Below are positions 5,989 through 10,768 of a DNA stretch of 10,768 nucleotides, one piece after another. The translations under genes were made by a program, and so were the position numbers. Position 1 is the first letter of the stretch. Every line of letters starts with the position of its first letter. The stretch is taken from contig CALGTJ010000051.1 of the NCBI GenBank assembly GCA_937901435.1, positions 1 to 10,768 of the forward strand. Direction: 5' to 3'. The notes under the pieces were generated by a model. That model saw nothing but the letters and a program-made list of their open reading frames with translations. It was not told where the DNA came from and made no database searches. This DNA is from an uncultured Rhodobacter sp. Its GTDB lineage: Bacteria > Pseudomonadota > Alphaproteobacteria > Rhodobacterales > Rhodobacteraceae.

Positions 5989-7257
5989 ATGACGGATAAA
6001 ACCATTCTGGTGATCGGCACCTATGACACCAAGGACGACGAGCTAAGCTATCTGGCGGGTGTGATCCGCGCGCAGGGCGGCAAGGTGGTCACGATGGATG
6101 TCTCTGTTCTGGGCGACCCGTCTGGTGCGACTGATTATTCCAAACATGACGTCGCGCGCGAGGCTGGCAGTTCCATCGCCGCCGCTATTGCCGAAAACAG
6201 CGAAAATGCGGCGATGCAGATCATGGCCGCAGGGGCTGCCTTGCTGACCTCGCGGCTTTATTCTGGCAGAGCCTTTGACGGGGTGATCGTGCTGGGCGGC
6301 TCCATGGGTACCGATCTGGCGCTGGACGTTTGTGCCGCGCTGCCGCTGGGTGTGCCGAAATACATTGTCTCGACCATCGCCTTTTCCCCCCTGATCCCGG
6401 CGGCACAGCTGGCCGCGGACACGCAGATGATCCTCTGGGCGGGCGGGCTATACGGTCTGAATTCCGTCTGCAAAGCCTCGCTGAGCCAAGCGGCGGGGGC
6501 GGTTCTGGGCGCGGCACGTGCCGTCGAGCCGCCGGACCGGACCAAACCGCTGATCGGCATGACCTCGCTGGGGACTTCTGCGCTGTCCTATATGGTGGCG
6601 CTCAAACCCGCGCTGGAACAGCGCGGGTTTGAGGTGGCGGTGTTTCACGCCACAGGCATGGGGGGGCGGGCGTTCGAAAGCCTTGCCGGGCAGGGGGCCT
6701 TTGCCTGTGTCTTTGACTTTTGCACGCAGGAACTGGGCAATCATACCCATGGATCGACTATTTCCGCCGGGGCGGATCGCCTGACAAACGCGGGTCTGAA
6801 GGCAACGCCGCAACTGGTCGCGCCGGGCTGTTACGATCTGGTCGATATCGTCGGCTGGCAGGGCGTGCCCGACAAATGGGCCAGTCACCCGATGCACGCC
6901 CATAACCGCCTGATCACCTCGATCGTCCTGAACACCGACGAACGCCGCGCCGTTGCCCGCGCGCACTGTCGCCAACTGGCCAGCGCCAAAGCCCCGGTGG
7001 CCGTGCTGTTGCCGCACCATGGCTGCGGTGAATGGGACCGCGAAGGGGCCGACCTGCACGACAAGACCGGGCTGGCCGCCTTTTTGGCAGAACTGGCGGC
7101 GGGTTTGTCCAGCACGCACACCAACACTAGCACCAGCACCGGCACCAACACCGTGCAGGCCTATCACATCGACGGTCACATCAACGACGCCATCTTTGCG
7201 CAGACTGCCCTTGGGATTTTCGACCGATGGTGCGCCGAGGGTGTGGTCCGTGCCTGA
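5989..7257 (+). CDS. Tm-1-like ATP-binding domain (UPF0261) protein
   Basis: A predicted 422-residue soluble protein of the UPF0261/Tm-1 family; the plant member Tm-1 is a tobamovirus-resistance protein whose N-terminal domain binds ATP. Family motifs seen are the N-terminal GTYDTKDDE (10-18), GGSMGTDLAL (103-112), FHATGMGGRA (219-228) and a C-terminal HIDGHINDAIF (393-403). The spacing agrees with the two-domain fold. ATG 5989 was chosen over an in-frame upstream start inside tctA because AAAGAGA lies just before it and the added residues are antisense-like. It sits 13 bases after tctA, so its function is probably tied to the imported compound. The bacterial reaction is not established; an ATP-dependent enzyme acting on the substrate is only a guess. 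A Ser/Thr/Asn-rich insert (379-388) precedes the last conserved motif. Confidence 0.88.
   Translation: MTDKTILVIGTYDTKDDELSYLAGVIRAQGGKVVTMDVSVLGDPSGATDYSKHDVAREAGSSIAAAIAENSENAAMQIMAAGAALLTSRLYSGRAFDGVIVLGGSMGTDLALDVCAALPLGVPKYIVSTIAFSPLIPAAQLAADTQMILWAGGLYGLNSVCKASLSQAAGAVLGAARAVEPPDRTKPLIGMTSLGTSALSYMVALKPALEQRGFEVAVFHATGMGGRAFESLAGQGAFACVFDFCTQELGNHTHGSTISAGADRLTNAGLKATPQLVAPGCYDLVDIVGWQGVPDKWASHPMHAHNRLITSIVLNTDERRAVARAHCRQLASAKAPVAVLLPHHGCGEWDREGADLHDKTGLAAFLAELAAGLSSTHTNTSTSTGTNTVQAYHIDGHINDAIFAQTALGIFDRWCAEGVVRA
7122..7151. repeat. Five hexanucleotide repeats inside the UPF0261 gene
   Basis: Five back-to-back six-base units (CAACAC, TAGCAC, CAGCAC, CGGCAC, CAACAC) encode the peptide NTSTSTGTNT. 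The repeat keeps frame, so copy-number change would alter linker length without breaking the protein. It lies between the helical part of the C-terminal domain and the conserved HINDAIF strand. Confidence 0.7.
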
Positions 7258-7288
7258 CGTGACGGCGGGAACCGGCTTTAGCGCCGTT

Positions 7289-7335
7289 GCGCAGAGCTGC
7301 GCTAATCCTGCTATTTCAGAGTGCGCCGGATTAGC
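7289..7335. promoter_or_regulatory. Two overlapping inverted repeats upstream of the Crp/Fnr gene
   Basis: GCGCAG-AG-CTGCGC (7289-7302) is a compact hairpin. Its last two bases are shared with a second inverted repeat, GCTAATCC (7301-7308) and GGATTAGC (7328-7335), perfect 8-base arms spaced by 19 bases. The two cannot form fully at once in RNA. There is no T-run, so neither is a standard terminator. Their position, 45-91 bases before the regulator's start, fits an operator (possibly autoregulatory) or a leader switch. Confidence 0.45.
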
Positions 7336-7379
7336 CTATGACAGTCTCCAGATGAAATGTGCACCAAGGATCTTCTGAC

Positions 7380-8117
7380 ATGGACTGTCCCCCCCAGACC
7401 AACCAATTGGCCCGGAAACTGAGTGTCTATGTTACGCTGAGCCAGGCAGAGCAAGAGGTGCTTGACAGCTTTCATACGCGGCGACGCCGCTTTGTGACGG
7501 GGCGGGATCTGGTGCATCAGGGCCAATCGGATCAATCGGCCTATATCCTGCTGTCCGGCTGGGCGTGTTCCTACAAGCTGCTGCCAGATGGCCAGCGCCA
7601 GATCGTCGATTTCCAGATCCCCGGCGATTTTCTGGGCCTGCGCAGCATTTTGCTGCGCGTGTCCGATCACAGCATAGAGCCGGTCACCGATATCGAAGTC
7701 ACAGAGGTGCATCAGTCCGACCTGCTGGAGGGGTTTTCGAAAACCCCGCGTCTGGCCACGGCGATGCTTTGGGCGGCGTCGCGGGACGAGGCCATGGTGG
7801 TCGAGCATCTGGTCGACATCGGGCGTCGTGACGCGGCAGAGCGGATGGCGCATTTTCTGCTGGAACTCGGCGCAAGGCTGGCCCTTGTCGGGATGGGCAG
7901 CAAAGAGAGCTATGCCTGCCCGCTGACCCAATATCTTTTGGCCGATGCGCTTGGGCTAAGTGCTGTGCATGTCAACCGGGTCCTGCGTCTGCTGCGCGAG
8001 GGCGGGATGGTGACCTTTCGCGATGGCTATGTCCGCTTTGACGACTATGACCGGATGGCCGAGTTTGCAGAGTTCGATCTCAGCTATATGGATCAGGACG
8101 AACCCATGTTGATGTAG
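7380..8117 (+). CDS. Crp/Fnr-family transcriptional regulator
   Basis: A predicted 245-residue DNA-binding regulator. Residues about 18-125 form a cyclic-nucleotide-binding-type beta-barrel, with DQSAYILLSGWAC (51-63) and DFQIPGDFLGLRS (77-89). A long dimerisation helix follows (about 130-165). A C-terminal winged helix-turn-helix spans about 180-222, with LTQYLLADALGLSAVHVNRVLRLLREGG; SAVHVNR is the recognition-helix region. Only three cysteines are present (C3, C63, C180), not the N-terminal cluster of FNR/FnrL, so an oxygen-sensing iron-sulfur cluster is unlikely; the ligand is unknown. ATG 7380 is preferred over GTG 7359 because AAGGA (7366-7370) lies 9 bases upstream. It follows the UPF0261 gene by 122 bases on the same strand and may regulate the tct or aminotransferase genes, an inference from proximity. 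Confidence 0.92.
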   Translation: MDCPPQTNQLARKLSVYVTLSQAEQEVLDSFHTRRRRFVTGRDLVHQGQSDQSAYILLSGWACSYKLLPDGQRQIVDFQIPGDFLGLRSILLRVSDHSIEPVTDIEVTEVHQSDLLEGFSKTPRLATAMLWAASRDEAMVVEHLVDIGRRDAAERMAHFLLELGARLALVGMGSKESYACPLTQYLLADALGLSAVHVNRVLRLLREGGMVTFRDGYVRFDDYDRMAEFAEFDLSYMDQDEPMLM

Positions 8118-8136
8118 GGACGTGCCAGGCATGTGT

Positions 8137-8172
8137 ACGGTCAGGTTTGAAGGCAGGTTTAAGGTCAGGCTC
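8137..8172. repeat. Three imperfect 12-base direct repeats
   Basis: Consecutive 12-mers ACGGTCAGGTTT (8137), GAAGGCAGGTTT (8149) and AAGGTCAGGCTC (8161) share the core GGYCAGGYT or close variants. They lie in the 113-base gap between the converging ends of the Crp/Fnr gene and the SnoaL-like gene. I see no terminator hairpin in this gap. The role is unknown. Confidence 0.4.
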
Positions 8173-8230
8173 TGTGGTCCTTGATCGCTGGATCGCTCGC
8201 CCGTGCTGCGGGTATTGGCCGTGGGTGCGA

Positions 8231-8578
8231 TCAGACCAAGGGCGTCTGTTGGTGGGCAAGTCGCCGCCAGCTGTCGTCGTCTTTCACATAGGTTGAGGTG
8301 CACAGCGCCTCATATAGCGGTGCATCGCCGCGCTCGGCAGAGACGTGGTAGGCGAGGGTGGCGATGTTGTCCTGCACAGAAATAAACTGCTCGCTCATCC
8401 CCACGGACCGCCAGCGTTGCGCCACTTCTGCCTCGCGCCAAAGCGCATCGCCCTGCAAAATCCCGGTCGGGTAGGGAAAGACGAACACCGCGTCTTTTGC
8501 CGTCATCTGGCGTGCGCTCTCCGCGCCTTGTGTCCAGAACCGCTCTTCGAGGTCCCATAGCAGGGTTTCAGGTGTCAT
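8231..8578 (-). CDS. SnoaL/NTF2-like (DUF4440-type) small protein
   Basis: A 115-residue cytosolic protein with the look of an NTF2-like cone fold. It has an N-terminal helix LLWDLEERFWTQGAES, a strand-rich middle with AVFVFPYPTGILQGDALW (31-48), and a C-terminal SWRRLAHQQTPLV where the last strand usually ends. The length fits a single SnoaL/DUF4440 domain. These proteins are either small-molecule enzymes or accessory binding domains, and nothing here gives the substrate. ATG 8578 follows AAAGGGG at 6-base spacing on the minus strand. It lies 173 bases after the MaoC-Pta gene on the same strand and could be in its operon, although the gap is long. The gap (8579-8751) holds no gene I can support. 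Confidence 0.8.
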   Translation of the reverse strand: MTPETLLWDLEERFWTQGAESARQMTAKDAVFVFPYPTGILQGDALWREAEVAQRWRSVGMSEQFISVQDNIATLAYHVSAERGDAPLYEALCTSTYVKDDDSWRRLAHQQTPLV

Positions 8579-8751
8579 TCGTGGCCCCTTTCAAGAGCAA
8601 TGTTTCACAGCCGGGCAAAACCCGCGCGTCTTGACCGCCTTTTGCCGGCATCAGCATCCAACCGAACACCAGCACCGTCGCGATGATCCGCCAGATCGGC
8701 GCGCCAAGGGCTGGCGGTCCTGCCCGTGATACAGCCCACGCCTTGTGCGCC

Positions 8752-10227
8752 TCACAGCGGGGGCGTCGCGCGGTGGTGAATGAACAACTGGGCCAAAGCG
8801 CAAGAGGCCAGCCGCGCGGTCGTGCTGTCGGCGCGGCTGGTGAGGATGATGGGCACGCGCGCACCCAGCACGATCCCCGCCGCATCCGCCCCGGCCAGAT
8901 AGATCAACTGCTTGGCAATCATATTGCCCGCCTCCAGATCGGGGGCCACAAGGATATCGGCCACGCCCGCCACATCCGACACGATCCCCTTGGCGGCCAC
9001 CGCCGCCGGAGAGATCGCATTGTCAAAGGCAAGCGGGCCGTCCAGCAGCCCGCCCGTGATCTGCCCCCGGTCGGCCATCTTGCACAGCGCGGCGGCGTCC
9101 AGCGTCGAGGCCATCCGAGGGTTCACCGTTTCGACCGCAGACAGGATCGCGACCTTGGGCTGTGCAATCCCCAGCGCATGGGCCAGATGGATGGCGTTCT
9201 GGACAATGTCGCGCTTGATCCCCAGATCCGGCGCAATGTTGATGGCCGCATCCGTGATCATCAGCGGCCTCGGATAGGTCGGCACGTCCAGCACATAGAC
9301 ATGGCTCATCCGTCGTTCCGTGCGCAGGCCGAGGGCGGCGTCGATGACGGCCTCCATCAGTTCGTCGGTGTGCAGCGAGCCTTTCATCAGGGCGGCCACC
9401 TTGCCCTGCCGCACCAGCGTGACGGCCATGGCGGCGGCGGCGTGGCTGTGGGGGGCGTCGATGATCTCGACATCCTCAAGGCTGCGTCCGGCGTCCTGCG
9501 CGGCCGCCTCGATCCTGCGGCGTGGACCGACCAGAACGGGCAGGATCATCCCCTGATGGGCGGCGTCCAGCGCGCCGGTCAGAGACAGCGCATCGCAGGG
9601 GTGGACAACAGCGGTGCGCACCGGGTCCAGCGCCTGCGTCGCGGCAATCAGCCGGGCGTATTGCGCGCCCTGCGGGTGAAGATGCACCTCTGGCAGGACC
9701 GCGCGCGGGCGGCGCAGTTTGTCACGCGGCGCAATGACCCGCGCCACGCCCTCGATCACTGTCTTGCCCTGCTGGTTGACGCAGGTACACGCCAGCAGCA
9801 GGCGGCCATGGTCCTGTTTTTCGGTCACTTCTACCCGCACCGTGATTGTATCACCCAGCCCGACCGGGGTCTCGAACCTCAGGCTTTGGTCGACAAAGAC
9901 CGTGCCCGGCCCCGGCAGTTCCGTGCCCAGCACCGCCGAGATCAGCGCGCCGCCCCACATGCCATGGGTGATGATGCCCTGAAACATGTCGGTTCGGGCA
10001 TACTCCGCATCCACATGTGCCGGGTTCACATCGCCCGACATAACCGCAAACACCTCGATATCCTTTGGCCGCAGGGTGCGGGTAAGGTCGGCGAAATCGC
10101 CCACCGCGATTTCATCATAGGTCTTGTTTTCGATATATTGCATCGTATCGGCAGGGACGGTGGCTGGTGTGTCGGGGTCCGTGTGGGCGGCGGGGTCAGT
10201 GTTGGCGGCGGGATCAGGCCGGGACAT
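8752..10227 (-). CDS. Bifunctional enoyl-CoA hydratase (MaoC)/phosphate acetyltransferase
   Basis: A predicted 491-residue two-domain enzyme. Residues about 30-165 form a MaoC hotdog domain with the hydratase signature GDVNPAHVD (65-73), where D66 and H71 are the expected catalytic pair, and with GIITHGMWGGALIS (84-97). Residues about 180-485 form a phosphate acetyl/butyryltransferase domain, with YPRPLMITDAAINIAPDL in its middle and GARVPIILTSRADS near the end. The same domain order is known from alphaproteobacterial fusion proteins of about 465 residues, often beside PHA synthase and acetate kinase genes. It would link (R)-3-hydroxyacyl-CoA/enoyl-CoA chemistry with acyl-CoA/acyl-phosphate exchange in the cytosol. 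ATG 10227 has an excellent GGAGG five bases away. The in-frame ATG 10143, where family homology begins, has none, so the 28-residue Asp/Pro/Ala/Thr extension is probably translated. No acetate kinase gene is visible downstream. Confidence 0.92.
   Translation of the reverse strand: MSRPDPAANTDPAAHTDPDTPATVPADTMQYIENKTYDEIAVGDFADLTRTLRPKDIEVFAVMSGDVNPAHVDAEYARTDMFQGIITHGMWGGALISAVLGTELPGPGTVFVDQSLRFETPVGLGDTITVRVEVTEKQDHGRLLLACTCVNQQGKTVIEGVARVIAPRDKLRRPRAVLPEVHLHPQGAQYARLIAATQALDPVRTAVVHPCDALSLTGALDAAHQGMILPVLVGPRRRIEAAAQDAGRSLEDVEIIDAPHSHAAAAMAVTLVRQGKVAALMKGSLHTDELMEAVIDAALGLRTERRMSHVYVLDVPTYPRPLMITDAAINIAPDLGIKRDIVQNAIHLAHALGIAQPKVAILSAVETVNPRMASTLDAAALCKMADRGQITGGLLDGPLAFDNAISPAAVAAKGIVSDVAGVADILVAPDLEAGNMIAKQLIYLAGADAAGIVLGARVPIILTSRADSTTARLASCALAQLFIHHRATPPL
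10181..10216. repeat. 18-base tandem repeat encoding DPAA[NH]T units
   Basis: Two adjacent 18-mers (10181-10198 and 10199-10216) differ at two bases. On the minus strand they encode DPAAHT and DPAANT in the N-terminal extension of the MaoC-Pta protein. The repeat is in frame, so copy number could vary without a frameshift. Confidence 0.75.
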
Positions 10228-10298
10228 GCAAGCCTCCGTTTTGTTGGGCGGTGTCATCAGAGAGGCCATGCGTGTGATCGCTTGCCCGCCTGAGCGTA

Positions 10299-10324
10299 GT
10301 CTCGCCAACATCGCGGGGCGAGAC
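10299..10324. promoter_or_regulatory. Perfect hairpin between the PHA synthase and MaoC-Pta genes
   Basis: GTCTCGCC (10299-10306) and GGCGAGAC (10317-10324) are perfect 8-base arms around a 10-base loop. They sit inside the 180-191-base gap between the two minus-strand genes. No T-run follows in either direction, so it is not a canonical terminator. It may be an mRNA processing or stability element, or an operator. Nothing else in this gap is supportable apart from the ribosome-binding site at its left end. Confidence 0.35.
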
Positions 10325-10418
10325 AAGGCCTTTCTGGCGGGCGCGGGCCGTATGCTCAAGGGCGCGCGTCCTGCTGGAAATCCGCGCGGCTCTGACGTTC
10401 ATCACGCTCACTTTTGCA

Positions 10419-10768
10419 TCACATACGTACCGGGCGCGTCGCCGATCGCTTTGTATTTGCCGATTTTGCGCCCAGTGGCGGCGGCGCGACGGGCGTGCCG
10501 GATCGCTTGCCCAGCCATTTGACAAACGCGTTCCACCACGAGCCTTCGCTTTGCGCGTGCGCGGCCAGCCATTCGTCCGGGTCCTGATAGGCTGCCTGCG
10601 CCTTGGTCTGGCCAATGCGGAAATGCCGCCCCGCATGACCGGGTTCTGACACGATACCCGCATTATGCCCGCCGCTGGTCAGCACAAAGGTCACATCCGT
10701 ATCGGTCAGAATATGCAGTTTGTAGGGTGGTGTCTCGAAACTGGTAGAAATTCTCTGGCGGCGTCTCC
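10419..10768 (-). CDS. phaC: Poly-beta-hydroxyalkanoate synthase, C-terminal part, probably frameshifted
   Basis: The visible C-terminus has YKLHILTDTDVTFVLTSGGHNAGIVSEPGH, where the GGHNAG histidine is the catalytic His of class I-like PHA synthases (alpha/beta-hydrolase fold). DPDEWLAAH, EGSWWNAFVKWL and VAPPPLGA then follow. The enzyme polymerises (R)-3-hydroxyacyl-CoA on granule surfaces, and its place beside a MaoC-Pta gene fits. As read, the frame ends at TGA 10421-10419 with an atypical tail, SANTKRSATRPVRM. Adding one base to the four-base run at 10464-10467 restores KYKAIGDAPGTYVMQK with a stop at 10410-10408. That closely matches the usual family end, so a one-base loss or sequencing error is likely. 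The part upstream of YKLH also lacks a recognisable catalytic-Asp motif in this frame. The N-terminus and Cys nucleophile are off the window. Confidence 0.8.
   Translation of the reverse strand, partial: RRRQRISTSFETPPYKLHILTDTDVTFVLTSGGHNAGIVSEPGHAGRHFRIGQTKAQAAYQDPDEWLAAHAQSEGSWWNAFVKWLGKRSGTPVAPPPLGAKSANTKRSATRPVRM

Noticed and set aside
5097..6020. A 307-codon minus-strand frame opposite tctA
   Set aside because: Composition is Asp/Gln/Arg/His-rich, the typical complement of a hydrophobic membrane gene; no motif or start signal.
7301..7335. The inverted repeat as a terminator for the UPF0261 gene
   Set aside because: The 19-base loop is long and no T-run follows the right arm.
8579..8751. 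A possible small hydrophobic peptide gene between MaoC-Pta and the SnoaL-like gene
   Set aside because: The open frame is mostly a shadow of the MaoC-Pta end. The remaining 30-35 codons have no ribosome-binding site or recognisable pattern.
8683..10293. A 536-codon open frame on the plus strand, antisense to the whole MaoC-Pta gene
   Set aside because: Its translation is Arg/His/Gly-rich with no family motif, and it exactly shadows a well-supported enzyme gene. Long antisense frames are common in GC-rich DNA.

Overview
The window looks like a chromosomal stretch of a GC-rich alphaproteobacterium, most likely of the Rhodobacterales/Roseobacter type. This rests on G/C-rich third codon positions throughout, a polyhydroxyalkanoate (PHA) synthase C-terminus next to a MaoC-Pta fusion enzyme, a tripartite tricarboxylate transporter (TctA/TctB) and a sugar/polyol-type ABC solute-binding protein. 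The taxon is an inference. I see no insertion sequence, integrase, phage gene, CRISPR array, rRNA or convincing tRNA.

Layout. Positions 1-286 hold the end of a solute-binding protein, closed by a strong intrinsic terminator (297-328). An iron-type alcohol dehydrogenase (449-1639, +) follows. Next comes a VOC/glyoxalase-fold protein (1747-2127, +) with its own TATAAT promoter. It converges, 8 bases apart, on a class III aminotransferase (3482-2136, -). A 384-base divergent intergenic region (3483-3866) separates the aminotransferase from a compact + strand operon: tctB (3867-4406), tctA (4458-5975) and a Tm-1-like/UPF0261 protein (5989-7257). After a 122-base gap with an inverted repeat comes a Crp/Fnr-family regulator (7380-8117, +). 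On the minus strand, reading leftward from the right edge, are the PHA synthase C-terminus (10768-10419, apparently frameshifted), a bifunctional enoyl-CoA hydratase/phosphate acetyltransferase (10227-8752) and a SnoaL/NTF2-like protein (8578-8231).

How the genes may work together. The central block reads as an uptake-and-catabolism module for a small organic acid, possibly an amino-carboxylate. TctAB would import it, the aminotransferase would produce an aldehyde or oxo-acid, and the alcohol dehydrogenase could reduce that. The UPF0261 protein has no settled bacterial function, and the Crp/Fnr protein may be the local regulator. No tctC solute-receptor gene is visible. The right-hand block belongs to polyhydroxybutyrate/acyl-CoA metabolism.

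The most unusual feature is the tctB leader. It carries several long hairpins, a possible 13-codon reading frame and a textbook intrinsic terminator ending only 27 bases before the tctB start. That arrangement suggests transcription attenuation or an uncharacterised small RNA. The second notable point is a probable one-base loss near the 3' end of the PHA synthase gene.
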